Source: an uncultured Bacteroidota bacterium | GTDB lineage: Bacteria > Bacteroidota > Bacteroidia > Flavobacteriales > Flavobacteriaceae | Assembly: GCA_902593165.1 (NCBI GenBank) | Contig: CACJHI010000012.1 | Coordinates: 1 to 42,753, forward strand | Reading direction: 5' to 3' | DNA: 42,753 nt | Shown here: one piece after another, positions 18,031-27,026 of the stretch | Numbering within the stretch: position 1 is the first letter of the stretch | How the letters are laid out: each line of letters opens with the position of its first letter | Translations under genes and position numbers: made by a program | The notes under the pieces: model-generated | Databases searched by the model: none | Seen by the model: only the letters and a program-made list of their open reading frames with translations | What the model was told of the DNA's origin: nothing

Positions 18031-18629
18031 ATTTGATATTCTCTCATAGAGTCCTCTATAAAATTGAAAATATTATCCATTCCTGATTTGTCTTTTGAGG
18101 ATGTCACGTATGATTTTGGAAGTTCATCCCAATAAGCAGAAAGCTGCTTTCTTAAATTATTAATTTGACTTTCAATCTTGCCAGGTTTTAATTTATCTGA
18201 TTTTGTAAAAACTATAACAAAAGGGCATAAATTATCATTTAAGAATTCCATGAATTCAATATCAACTTTTTGTAAGTCATGTCTAATATCAATAAGTAAG
18301 AAAGTATATAAAAGCTGTTTTCTTAATTTAAAATAACTCCTATGAGTTTTTTTAATCTCTTCTTTAATTCTTTTTGAAAGAGTTGCATATCCATATCCTG
18401 GGAGATCTACTAAGTAAAAGCTCTCATTTATTTTGAAATGATTTATTAAAATGGTTTTTCCAGGTGTTGATGATGTCTTTGCAATTTTTTTGTTATTTAA
18501 AAGAGAATTTATAAGTGATGATTTACCAACATTTGATCTCCCAACTAGAGCATATTCTGGAAGTTTACTTTCGGGGCACTGGTCAATTGACTTGCTGCTT
18601 TTTTCAAAAACTGAATTAATTACTTTCAT
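18027..18629 (-). CDS. engB: Ribosome biogenesis GTP-binding protein EngB (YihA/YsxC)
   Basis: A 200-residue TrmE-Era-type GTPase needed for 50S subunit assembly. The G1 loop GRSNVGKS is at 30-37, then TPGKT (G2), DLPGYGYA (G3) and FTKSDKL (G4). I start it at ATG 18629; a TTG at 18635 would add two residues not typical of the family. It is 11 bases downstream of the hydrolase gene and probably co-transcribed with it. The convergent gldC gene overlaps the stop. Confidence 0.95.
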   Translation of the reverse strand: MKVINSVFEKSSKSIDQCPESKLPEYALVGRSNVGKSSLINSLLNNKKIAKTSSTPGKTILINHFKINESFYLVDLPGYGYATLSKRIKEEIKKTHRSYFKLRKQLLYTFLLIDIRHDLQKVDIEFMEFLNDNLCPFVIVFTKSDKLKPGKIESQINNLRKQLSAYWDELPKSYVTSSKDKSGMDNIFNFIEDSMREYQI

Positions 18630-18640
18630 AATCAAATTGA

Positions 18641-19408
18641 TTATAAGCTATTTTCCGAAAGCCACTTCTCCATTAATGTATTGAAATGAACAGGATGTTC
18701 CATCATTGGAGCATGTCCACATTTATCAATCCAGACTAGATCTGAATTAGGTAGAAGAGAATTAAAGTCCTCAGCAACATTAGGCGGTGTAACAATATCT
18801 TGCTTACCCCAAATAATTAGAGTTTTGGTCATCATCTTTGGAAGATCATCTGCCATATTATGTCTTATTGCGCTTTTAGCTAAAGATAAAGTTCTTATTA
18901 ATTTTTCTCTGTCATTAACACTTGCAAATACCTCATCGACTATTTCTTTGGTAGCAATCTTAGGATCATAAAAAACTTCTTCTGTTTTACTCTTAATATA
19001 TTCATAGTCACCTCTTTTAGGGTAACCATCACCAATCATTGATTTCTCATATAGCCCTGAGCTACCAGTAATAATAAGTCCACTAACTATTTCGGGATAA
19101 TCTCTAGTAAATAGAAGGCCAACATGTCCACCTAGAGAGTTTCCTAACAGTATTACATCCTTAAGCTTTTTAAATTCAATAAAATCAAAAACAAATTTTG
19201 AAAATCTAGCAACATTTGTTTTGAGAATTGGAGTCGAGTCAACTGGAAGCTCCGGTATTATAACTTTATAGTTTTTTGATGGAAAGTATTCAAAAACACC
19301 TTGAAAATTACTAAGACCACCCATAAGTCCATGAAGAATAATTATTGGTCTCCCTTCACCTTTTTCAATGTATGCAAATCCTCCTTCTTTAATTAAACTT
19401 TCTTCCAT
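18641..19408 (-). CDS. Alpha/beta hydrolase
   Basis: A 255-residue alpha/beta-fold hydrolase. The oxyanion-region HGLMGG is at 26-31, the nucleophile elbow GNSLGG at 89-94 (Ser91), with likely acid D204 (WGKQD) and His232 (CGHAPMMEHP). The substrate is unknown; it resembles hydrolases often found just upstream of mraZ in Flavobacteriia. I chose ATG 19408, because a -7 box at 19426-19433 lies downstream of the alternative ATG at 19438, which would be outside the transcript. There is no signal peptide, so it is probably cytoplasmic. Confidence 0.88.
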   Translation of the reverse strand: MEESLIKEGGFAYIEKGEGRPIIILHGLMGGLSNFQGVFEYFPSKNYKVIIPELPVDSTPILKTNVARFSKFVFDFIEFKKLKDVILLGNSLGGHVGLLFTRDYPEIVSGLIITGSSGLYEKSMIGDGYPKRGDYEYIKSKTEEVFYDPKIATKEIVDEVFASVNDREKLIRTLSLAKSAIRHNMADDLPKMMTKTLIIWGKQDIVTPPNVAEDFNSLLPNSDLVWIDKCGHAPMMEHPVHFNTLMEKWLSENSL

Positions 19409-19425
19409 AATTATTATGTAAAGCA

Positions 19426-19433
19426 CAAATATA
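19426..19433 (-). promoter_or_regulatory. -7 box for the hydrolase-engB unit
   Basis: TATATTTG on the minus strand, 17 bases before the hydrolase ATG at 19408. It excludes the upstream in-frame ATG at 19438 as the start if this promoter is used. Confidence 0.55.
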
Positions 19434-19515
19434 TGCATAAAGAATAACCTATTTTTTATACATGTTAATTCATTGTTAGTCAGACTATTAAAATGAAAAA
19501 AAATAATTTATTAAC

Positions 19516-19545
19516 AAAGTGGTAAAAAGTGGTAAAAAGTGGTAA
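19516..19545 (+). promoter_or_regulatory. Probable MraZ operator: three direct 10-bp repeats
   Basis: AAAGTGGTAA occurs three times head to tail without a mismatch (19516-19525, 19526-19535, 19536-19545). The spacing and the AAAGTGG core match MraZ boxes described in Mollicutes (AAAGTGK repeated with 3-base spacers) and the 10-bp period of the Gammaproteobacterial TGGGN boxes. The repeats end 8 bases before the mraZ -7 box and cover the place where -33 would lie, so bound MraZ should block the dcw promoter. MraZ itself is the first gene downstream. Confidence 0.85.
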
Positions 19546-19553
19546 ATATATTT

Positions 19554-19561
19554 TATATTTG
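19554..19561 (+). promoter_or_regulatory. -7 box of the dcw cluster promoter
   Basis: TATATTTG matches TAnnTTTG, 17 bases before the mraZ ATG. No TTTG is found at -33, where the MraZ-type repeats lie instead. Confidence 0.65.
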
Positions 19562-19578
19562 AGTAAAGCAACCATTTA

Positions 19579-20046
19579 ATGCAACACTTTATAGGAACAT
19601 ATGAATGTAAGGCAGATGAAAAAGGAAGAATTATGCTTCCGGTTTCCTTAAAAAAACAATTATCTGATAAGTTGAAAAATGGATTTGTTATAAAAAGAGC
19701 CGTTTTTAATTCTTGCCTAGAATTATATCCATTGAAAGAGTGGGACGAATTAATGCTTAGAATAAATAAATTAAACAGGTTCAATAAAAAAAATATTGAT
19801 TTTATAAGAAGGTTTACAGCTGGAGTTAGACAAATTGATATTGACATTTCTGGAAGAATTTTAATTCCAAAAGACTTAATAAACCATGCTAAAATTTCTA
19901 AAGATATAGTTGTTTCCTCAGCTGTAAATATCCTTGAGATTTGGGATAAGGAGCTTTATGAAGAAGCAATAGATGACGCTAAAGGTGACTTTGGAAATCT
20001 TGCAGAAGATGTGATGGGTGATAAAACAGATAATAATGTATCATAA
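19579..20046 (+). CDS. mraZ: MraZ, transcriptional regulator of the dcw cluster
   Basis: A 155-residue protein with two AbrB-like swapped-hairpin repeats (DEKGRIMLPVSLKKQL and DISGRILIPKDLINHA). MraZ binds repeated boxes upstream of its own gene and represses the division and wall cluster; such boxes are present at 19516-19545. It assembles into a ring in characterised cases. It opens the cluster, and the rsmH start lies 11 bases inside its 3' end. Confidence 0.96.
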   Translation: MQHFIGTYECKADEKGRIMLPVSLKKQLSDKLKNGFVIKRAVFNSCLELYPLKEWDELMLRINKLNRFNKKNIDFIRRFTAGVRQIDIDISGRILIPKDLINHAKISKDIVVSSAVNILEIWDKELYEEAIDDAKGDFGNLAEDVMGDKTDNNVS

Positions 20047-20929
20047 TCCAGTTTTACTTAATGAATCAATATCCGGGTTAAATATTAATCCAAGTGGAAT
20101 CTATGTAGATGTAACTTATGGAGGCGGAGGTCACTCTCAAGAAATATTAAAAAATCTTAATTCCAATGGTAAGTTAATTGCATTTGATCAAGATCAAGAT
20201 GCTATTGAAAACAAATTAAATGATAATAGGCTAAATCTTGTTAAGTCAAACTTTAAGTATTTAAACAACTTCTTAAACTACTTTAAAATAAAAGAAATTG
20301 ATGGACTCCTGGCAGATTTTGGAATATCATCTCATCAAATAGATAATAATAACAGAGGTTTTTCGACAAGGTTTAATTCTGAACTTGATATGAGAATGAA
20401 CAGTACTCAAAAAATTGATGCTAAGGCCATTGTTAATGATTATGATAAAGATCAACTAGAGTATATTTTTAAAAATTTTGGTGAATTAAGGAACTACAAA
20501 AAGGTAACCGAAAAAATAATTTCTGAAAGAGCAAAGAAATCTATAGAGACAACAGTAGACCTAAAAAAAATCCTAGCTCCTTTAGTGAAAGTAAAAGATG
20601 AGAATAAGTTTTTTGCACAAGTTTTCCAGTCTATAAGAATAGAGGTTAATGATGAACTTGAAGTAATCAGAACCTTATTAAGTGAGTCATCAAAATATAT
20701 TAAAAAAGGCGGTAGACTAGTTTGTATATCTTATCATTCATTAGAGGATCGGATTGTAAAAAAATTTATTCAGAATGGAGGATTTAATGATGAAGTTATC
20801 ACTGATTTATATGGAAATAAGAATACCATTTTTAAAAAAGTAGGAAAAATGATTACACCATCAAATCAAGAAATTAAAATAAATAATAGATCAAGAAGTG
20901 CTAAACTTAGAATTGCTGAAAAAATATGA
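20036..20929 (+). CDS. rsmH: 16S rRNA (cytosine(1402)-N4)-methyltransferase
   Basis: A 297-residue SAM-dependent methyltransferase (MraW). YHNPVLLNESISGL, DVTYGGGGHSQEIL (SAM loop), ADFGISSHQID and ISYHSLEDRIVKKF are family signatures. I start it at ATG 20036, giving the typical N terminus MYHNPVLL; an upstream GTG at 20018 lies further inside mraZ. It overlaps mraZ by 11 bases and ftsL by four (ATGA), consistent with coupled translation. Confidence 0.96.
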   Translation: MYHNPVLLNESISGLNINPSGIYVDVTYGGGGHSQEILKNLNSNGKLIAFDQDQDAIENKLNDNRLNLVKSNFKYLNNFLNYFKIKEIDGLLADFGISSHQIDNNNRGFSTRFNSELDMRMNSTQKIDAKAIVNDYDKDQLEYIFKNFGELRNYKKVTEKIISERAKKSIETTVDLKKILAPLVKVKDENKFFAQVFQSIRIEVNDELEVIRTLLSESSKYIKKGGRLVCISYHSLEDRIVKKFIQNGGFNDEVITDLYGNKNTIFKKVGKMITPSNQEIKINNRSRSAKLRIAEKI

Positions 20930-21234
20930 AAAACTTTCTATCATTTTTAAATATTGATTTCTTAGCTGGCAAAGATTCATCTAAAAACTGGAGAATGTTA
21001 CTATTTATATCATTCTTATTAATGGCATCTATATACAGTAGTCATAGTGCGGATCAAAAAATATTCTTAATAACAAAACTAAATAAAGAGGTTAATACTT
21101 TAAATAGTATTTCAGTGTCAACTAAAGTTGATTTAATGAACATAAAAATGCAGTCTAAAGTAACATCGAAATTGAAAGATAACGGTTTTAAGATCTCTAA
21201 CTATCCACCTGTAAAAATTATAATCACTGACTAA
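20926..21234 (+). CDS. ftsL: FtsL-like cell division protein
   Basis: A 102-residue small protein in the ftsL position between rsmH and ftsI. A short cytoplasmic part is followed by one hydrophobic segment (about 24-37, MLLFISFLLMASIY) and a periplasmic helix rich in K, N, S and L that could form a coiled coil. Sequence resemblance to proteobacterial FtsL is low, as usual, so the call rests on position, size and topology. Its expected role is the FtsQ-FtsL-FtsB-type subcomplex that activates septal wall synthesis; no separate FtsB is seen here. Confidence 0.82.
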   Translation: MKNFLSFLNIDFLAGKDSSKNWRMLLFISFLLMASIYSSHSADQKIFLITKLNKEVNTLNSISVSTKVDLMNIKMQSKVTSKLKDNGFKISNYPPVKIIITD

Positions 21235-21235
21235 A

Positions 21236-23023
21236 ATGAAGAAATTAAACAATAGAATTGTAAATAGAATGAACATAATGTTCTTTTTATTTCTATTGTG
21301 TTCATTTTTTTTGATTGGTAAAATATTTTATTTACAGAATTTTGAAATTGATGATAACACAAGAAACTCAATTGAGGCAGTTAAAAATATTGAGGTTGAA
21401 TCACCTAGAGGCAATATTTACTCAGATAACGGAGATCTATTAGTCTCGACAGTTGTAAAGTATGAATTGAGGTGGGATTCAAAGATTCCTTCAGAGTCAG
21501 ATTATAAAAAAAATATTATTCCTCTTGTAGAGAGATTATCTGATTTTTTTGGACAAGATCAAAATCACTTTAAAAAATATCTTGATGGCGCAAGAGATAA
21601 GAATAACAGATATCTGTTAATTGGAAAAAATCTATCTATAAATGAAGTAGAAGAAATTAAATCTTTTCCAATTTTCAATAAAGGTCTTTATAAAGGAGGT
21701 TTAATAATTAATGAAAGTCACACAAGACAGAGTCATCTTGGTAAGATTGCAGAGAGGACTATAGGATATGAAAAAGTTGATCAAGATGGAAAATATTTAA
21801 GGGTTGGTCTAGAGGGTGCATATTCGGAATATCTTTCTGGTAAAAGTGGTTTAAGACTAATGCAAAAAATAGCAGATGGACAATGGAAACCAATGACTCC
21901 AAATTTTGAAAGAGAACCTATTCAGGGATATGACGTACATACAACTATAGATACTCAAATTCAAGATATAGTTCATCACGAATTATTATCTCAATTAGAA
22001 AGATTTGAAGCTGATCATGGAACTATGATTATAATGGAAACTAAATCTGGAAAGATTAAAGGTATATCAAACTTAGCAAGAACAGAAGAAGGAAAATATT
22101 TTGAAAAAATTAATTATGGTATCTGGGAGACTCAGGAGCCTGGATCAACATTTAAGCTAATGACATTAATTGCAGCTTTAGAGGATGGTGTTGTAAGTCC
22201 AAGTGATTCAGTTGATACTGGTAATGGAATATTGAAATTTTATAATAAATACGAAGTAAAAGATTCTAATAGAAGGGGGTATGGAAAAATTCCAATATCT
22301 AAGGCATTTGAAGTTTCCTCAAATACAGGTATGGTTAAGGTCATATATGATAATTACAAGGATAATCCTGAAAGATTAGTCAATAGGTTGATAAACATGA
22401 AACTTAACCAAAAAATTAATATTGATATAAAAGGTGAAGGGGAACCTAGTATACCTCATCCACAAGATAACAATTGGAGTGGAATCTCATTACCATGGAT
22501 GGCATTCGGTTACGGAGTAATGATGACACCATTACAAACTCTAACTTTCTATAATGCTATAGCTAACGATGGGGAAATGGTTAAACCTAGTTTTATAAGC
22601 AGTATTGGTGCTTTAGGAGAAAAACCTGTTTATAGAATTGATAGAGAGGTAATAATGTCATCAATTTGTTCAGAGGAGACCTTAAATTCAGTTAAAATGA
22701 TGTTAAGGAATGTAGTTGAAAAGCCTTGGGGAACTGCAAATAATATTTATGATGAGAATATTAAAATTGCTGGAAAAACAGGAACAAGTCAAATAGACTA
22801 TACTTCAGAGGAGACTCAATACGTTTCTAGTTTCGTGGGGTTTTTCCCGTCAGATAAACCAAAATATTCGGCAATTGTAGTAGTCAATAAGCCCAAAAAG
22901 TCTAAGGGGTATTATGGTAACTCAGTAGCCGCTCCTGTCTTCAAAAATGTAGCAAAAAAAATTATAACAGGTATTCCAAATGAAATTCAGATAAGTAAAA
23001 AAGATACAGATATATTGTTTTGA
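21236..23023 (+). CDS. ftsI: Septal penicillin-binding protein (transpeptidase)
   Basis: A 595-residue class B PBP that cross-links septal peptidoglycan. One N-terminal membrane segment (about 13-30) is followed by the pedestal domain with ESPRGNIYSDNG. The transpeptidase motifs are STFK (S304), SSN (361-363) and KTG (514-516). The protein ends about 80 residues after KTG, so the C-terminal PASTA domain common in flavobacterial homologues is absent. The next gene starts on its stop codon, so no remnant of a lost domain remains. Confidence 0.94.
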   Translation: MKKLNNRIVNRMNIMFFLFLLCSFFLIGKIFYLQNFEIDDNTRNSIEAVKNIEVESPRGNIYSDNGDLLVSTVVKYELRWDSKIPSESDYKKNIIPLVERLSDFFGQDQNHFKKYLDGARDKNNRYLLIGKNLSINEVEEIKSFPIFNKGLYKGGLIINESHTRQSHLGKIAERTIGYEKVDQDGKYLRVGLEGAYSEYLSGKSGLRLMQKIADGQWKPMTPNFEREPIQGYDVHTTIDTQIQDIVHHELLSQLERFEADHGTMIIMETKSGKIKGISNLARTEEGKYFEKINYGIWETQEPGSTFKLMTLIAALEDGVVSPSDSVDTGNGILKFYNKYEVKDSNRRGYGKIPISKAFEVSSNTGMVKVIYDNYKDNPERLVNRLINMKLNQKINIDIKGEGEPSIPHPQDNNWSGISLPWMAFGYGVMMTPLQTLTFYNAIANDGEMVKPSFISSIGALGEKPVYRIDREVIMSSICSEETLNSVKMMLRNVVEKPWGTANNIYDENIKIAGKTGTSQIDYTSEETQYVSSFVGFFPSDKPKYSAIVVVNKPKKSKGYYGNSVAAPVFKNVAKKIITGIPNEIQISKKDTDILF

Positions 23024-24480
23024 AAAAATTAAAAGAAATATTATTTAAAGTAAATATTGACTCAGTATATGGAGATACTGAAATAAATGTTTCTAAAATT
23101 ACTTTTGATTCTAGAGAGGTAGAAAATAATACACTTTTTATTGCAATATCAGGACATAATTATGATGGCCATGATTATATTAGTCAATCTATTAAAAATG
23201 GAGCTTCAGTTGTTATATGTGAGAAGTTACCTTCCAATTTTAAAGAAAGCAATATTGTATTTATATGTGTCAAATGTTCTAAAACTGCACTTTCAATTAT
23301 TGCTTCAAATTTCTTCGATAACCCATCCTCAAAAATTGATTTAATAGGTGTAACAGGGACGAATGGAAAGACAACAATTTCCTCATTACTAAATAATTTA
23401 TTTAATGAATTACAAGTTAAATCTGGTTTAATATCAACAATTAACATAAAGTACGAAGAGTATATTGAAAATTCTTATAACACCACTCCTGATCCAATAA
23501 CAATAAATTTTCATTTATCTGAAATGATAAAAAGAAAAATTAAGGTTTGCTTTATTGAGGTTTCCTCTCATGGAATTTTTCAGAAGAGAGTTCAGGGGAT
23601 AAAATTTAAAGGTATGGTCTTTACTAATCTTACACATGATCATATTGACTACCATAAAACATTTAAAGACTATAGAGATACCAAAAAAATTGTTTTTGAT
23701 TCTCTAGGTAAAAATTCATTTGCACTAATTAATAGAGATGATAGGAATGCTGAATATATGATTCAAAATACTAAAGCTAAAATTTATACTTATGCATTAA
23801 AATCAAAGTCAGATTTTTCTTGTAAAATTATTGAACAGCAACTGGATGGAATGCTCTTAAGTATTGATAATAGTGAGATATGGACTAAGCTAATTGGTAA
23901 GTTCAATGCCTCTAATATTCTTGCTATTTATTCTGTTGGAAGGATATATAATCTAGATAAAATTAATTTGTTAACCGGTATTAGTAATCTGGAGAGTGTA
24001 GTTGGGAGGCTCCAGTCTTTTCTTTCAATAAATAAAGTAACAGTTATAATTGATTATGCTCATACTCCGGATGCAATTGAAAATGTTATATCTACTATAA
24101 ATAATATTAAAAAATCAAATCAAAATTTAATTACTGTAATTGGTTGTGGAGGTGACAGAGATAAAGATAAAAGGGCTATAATGGGGAAGATATCTACTGA
24201 TCTTAGCTCAAGAGTAATTTTTACATCAGATAATCCTAGATCTGAGGATCCACAATCAATCATTGATGATATGGTTCAAGGGGTTTCAAATTTTAACAAT
24301 GATAAAGTTTTAATTGAAGTTGAAAGAAAAAAAGCAATAAAACAAGCTAAAAAAAATAGTGTAAAAGGTGATATAGTTTTAATCGCAGGAAAAGGTCATG
24401 AAGACTATCAAGAGTTAAATAATAATAAGAGAATCTATTTTGATGATTACAAAATAGCTAAAGAAATTTTTAATAAATAA
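23020..24480 (+). CDS. murE: UDP-MurNAc-L-Ala-D-Glu:meso-diaminopimelate ligase
   Basis: A 486-residue Mur ligase. The ATP loop [10 protein letters not shown] is present, and the DNPR motif at 404-407 is the mark of meso-diaminopimelate specificity, as expected for a Gram-negative wall. The N-terminal [22 protein letters not shown] binds UDP. The start is TTG at 23020, overlapping the ftsI stop in TTGA (the TTG version of the common ATGA coupling). [11 protein letters not shown] fits the family N terminus and there is no suitable ATG. Confidence 0.95.
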   Translation: MKKLKEILFKVNIDSVYGDTEINVSKITFDSREVENNTLFIAISGHNYDGHDYISQSIKNGASVVICEKLPSNFKESNIVFICVKCSKTALSIIASNFFDNPSSKIDLIGVTGTNGKTTISSLLNNLFNELQVKSGLISTINIKYEEYIENSYNTTPDPITINFHLSEMIKRKIKVCFIEVSSHGIFQKRVQGIKFKGMVFTNLTHDHIDYHKTFKDYRDTKKIVFDSLGKNSFALINRDDRNAEYMIQNTKAKIYTYALKSKSDFSCKIIEQQLDGMLLSIDNSEIWTKLIGKFNASNILAIYSVGRIYNLDKINLLTGISNLESVVGRLQSFLSINKVTVIIDYAHTPDAIENVISTINNIKKSNQNLITVIGCGGDRDKDKRAIMGKISTDLSSRVIFTSDNPRSEDPQSIIDDMVQGVSNFNNDKVLIEVERKKAIKQAKKNSVKGDIVLIAGKGHEDYQELNNNKRIYFDDYKIAKEIFNK

Positions 24481-24482
24481 AC

Positions 24483-25697
24483 ATGTTATACTATCTATTT
24501 GAAATATTAGAAAGTCAATTTAATCTTCCAGGAGCTAGTCTGTTTAGTTATTTATCATTTAGGGCTGCAGTCACTGTTATAATGTCACTAGTAATATCAA
24601 TAGTTTTTGGGAAAAAAATAATCAATTTTTTAAAAATTAAACAAGTTGGGGAGAATGTAAGAGAGCTTGGTTTAGATGGAGAGGACAAGAAAGAAGGGAC
24701 ACCAACAATGGGTGGAATAATTATCATAATTGGCACTTTGGTGCCTGTAATTTTGATGTCAAATCTTGAAAATATTTATATCCAAATTTTAATTATATCA
24801 ACTATAATTCTTGGATTAATTGGATTATTTGATGATTATATCAAAGTATTTAAAAAAGATAAAAAAGGACTTAAGGGAAAGTTTAAAATAGCAGGTCAGT
24901 CAATATTAGGAATTTTTGTTGGAATAGTCTTATTAACCAATAATAATATAACTATAGTTGAATTTGATAATAACTTAAATTCTGATAAAATAGAATTTTC
25001 TAAAATTGAGGAAGTAAAATCTTATAAGACAACAATACCTTTTTTCAAAAATAATGAGTTAGACTACAAAGAAATATCTAAAGCTATTTTTGGTAAAGGA
25101 TCGAATTACTTATGGCTTATAATAATCCCAATTATAATTTTTATTATAGCTGCAGTTTCAAATTCTAATAATTTAACAGATGGCTTAGATGGCTTATCTG
25201 CAGGACTCTCTGCTATAATTGTCTTTACTCTTGGAGTCTTTGCGTGGACATCAGGAAATATAATCTTTTCAGATTATTTGAATATAATGTATATACCAAG
25301 AGTTGGTGAAATAACAATTTTCATTGCTGCATTATTAGGTTCATTAGTTGGTTTTCTTTGGTACAATACATATCCAGCATCAGTTTTTATGGGAGATACA
25401 GGAAGTCTAACTGTTGGTGGCTTAATTGCGGTAATTTCAATACTCATTAGAAAAGAATTATTAATTCCAATTCTATGTGGAGTATTTCTCTTAGAGGCAC
25501 TATCTGTAATCATTCAAGTTAGTTATTTCAAATTAACCAAAAAAAAGACAGGAGTTGGAAAGCGTGTTTTCTTAATGTCGCCCATCCATCATCATTTTCA
25601 AAAAGCCGGTTATCATGAAAGTAAAATAGTTTCAAGACTATGGATTATAGGAATTTTTTTAGCAGTTATAACGATACTAACACTTAAAATTAGATAG
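24483..25697 (+). CDS. mraY: Phospho-N-acetylmuramoyl-pentapeptide transferase
   Basis: A 404-residue polytopic inner-membrane enzyme that makes lipid I from UDP-MurNAc-pentapeptide and undecaprenyl phosphate. [59 protein letters not shown] and the loop [14 protein letters not shown] carry the catalytic residues. It is longer than E. coli MraY (360) because of a loop around 160-200, a usual feature in Bacteroidetes. Its stop abuts the murD ATG. Confidence 0.96.
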   Translation: MLYYLFEILESQFNLPGASLFSYLSFRAAVTVIMSLVISIVFGKKIINFLKIKQVGENVRELGLDGEDKKEGTPTMGGIIIIIGTLVPVILMSNLENIYIQILIISTIILGLIGLFDDYIKVFKKDKKGLKGKFKIAGQSILGIFVGIVLLTNNNITIVEFDNNLNSDKIEFSKIEEVKSYKTTIPFFKNNELDYKEISKAIFGKGSNYLWLIIIPIIIFIIAAVSNSNNLTDGLDGLSAGLSAIIVFTLGVFAWTSGNIIFSDYLNIMYIPRVGEITIFIAALLGSLVGFLWYNTYPASVFMGDTGSLTVGGLIAVISILIRKELLIPILCGVFLLEALSVIIQVSYFKLTKKKTGVGKRVFLMSPIHHHFQKAGYHESKIVSRLWIIGIFLAVITILTLKIR

Positions 25698-27026
25698 ATG
25701 AAGAGTATTACAATACTTGGTGCGGGTGAAAGTGGATTTGGAGCTGCTATGCTAGCTCGACAGAAGGGTCTAGACGTCTTTGTTTCTGATTCAAATAAAA
25801 TAAATGAGGACAGAAAATTAGAAATGATTAAGAATTCTATAGTGTTTGAAGAAGAAAATCACTCTTTTGACAAAATTAAGTTATCAGATTATGTAATTAA
25901 AAGTCCAGGCATATCTAATACGTCTGAAATAATTTTAAAAATTAATTCATCTGGTATACCTATAATATCTGAAATTGAATTTGCAAGTAAATTTTCAAAT
26001 TCATTTAAGATTTGTATTACGGGAACTAATGGTAAGACAACAACTACAAAGCTTATCTACCACATACTAAACAGAGCAGGTTTAGATGTAGGCCTGGCAG
26101 GAAATATTGGTGATAGTTTTTCTAAAATGCTTTTATCTGGTGATAGAGATATCTATGTTCTTGAGATTAGCAGTTTCCAACTTGATGATATCAAAAAATT
26201 TAGACCTAATATTTCTGTTATTACAAATATTATAGAAGATCATTTAGATAGATATGAGAATGACTTTGGTAAGTACGTTGATGCAAAAATGAAAATTGCA
26301 AAAAACCAAAAATCATCTGACTATTTAATTTATAACTCAGATGATAAAATTTTATTAGAAGCACTAAAAGTAAACAAATTAGAAGTAAATAAAATTCCAA
26401 TAGGAATGGATACTAACAAACAAAATCAAATAACAATAGATAAAAATATTCTTTCTAACAAAAAAAAAACTATTATGATAAATACCGACGAATTTGCGCT
26501 TAAAGGGAGGCATAATCTTCTAAATGCAATGGCTGCAATTACAGTCTCCGATTTACTAAAAATAGACAATGATATAATTAGGGAAAGCTTCTTGACTTTT
26601 TCTGGTCTTCCTCATCGATTAGAGAAATTTTTGAAAATACAAGGAGTTAATTATATAAACGATTCTAAAGCTACAAATGTTAACGCAACATATTACGCAC
26701 TTGATTCAATGCAATCTCCTACAATTTGGATTGCAGGTGGAGTTGATAAGGGAAATGATTATTCTGATTTACTTCCAATTGTTAGGGAAAAGGTTAAGGC
26801 AATCATTTGTCTTGGAATTGACAATACTAAAATTATGGAAACTTTTAAGCCAGTAATTGAAATTATAGTTGAGACTGAGTCAATTACTGAGGCAGTCAAA
26901 GTTGCAAATAAAATTGCAGTTAAAAAGGATAATGTTCTATTATCTCCTGCTTGTGCGAGTTATGATTTGTTTGAAAATTATGAGGACAGAGGGGATCAAT
27001 TTAAAGAGGCAGTAAGAAATTTATAG
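25698..27026 (+). CDS. murD: UDP-N-acetylmuramoyl-L-alanine:D-glutamate ligase
   Basis: A 442-residue cytoplasmic Mur ligase. GAGESGFGAAMLA binds the UDP part, [14 protein letters not shown] is the ATP loop, INDSKATNVNATYYAL is the C-terminal signature and LLSPACASYDLFENYEDRG closes the active site. It adds D-Glu to UDP-MurNAc-L-Ala. ATG directly follows the mraY stop, and its own stop directly precedes ftsW. Confidence 0.96.
   Translation: MKSITILGAGESGFGAAMLARQKGLDVFVSDSNKINEDRKLEMIKNSIVFEEENHSFDKIKLSDYVIKSPGISNTSEIILKINSSGIPIISEIEFASKFSNSFKICITGTNGKTTTTKLIYHILNRAGLDVGLAGNIGDSFSKMLLSGDRDIYVLEISSFQLDDIKKFRPNISVITNIIEDHLDRYENDFGKYVDAKMKIAKNQKSSDYLIYNSDDKILLEALKVNKLEVNKIPIGMDTNKQNQITIDKNILSNKKKTIMINTDEFALKGRHNLLNAMAAITVSDLLKIDNDIIRESFLTFSGLPHRLEKFLKIQGVNYINDSKATNVNATYYALDSMQSPTIWIAGGVDKGNDYSDLLPIVREKVKAIICLGIDNTKIMETFKPVIEIIVETESITEAVKVANKIAVKKDNVLLSPACASYDLFENYEDRGDQFKEAVRNL

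Noticed and set aside
19409-19438. ATG at 19438 as start of the alpha/beta hydrolase
   Set aside because: The likely promoter -7 box lies downstream of it, and the added hydrophobic residues (HIFVLYIII) would mimic a signal sequence that the family lacks.
19488-19847. Open frame of 119 codons on the minus strand over mraZ
   Set aside because: It lies antisense to a clear mraZ gene and covers its promoter and operator; the product is low-complexity Phe/Leu/Ser, as expected of a shadow.
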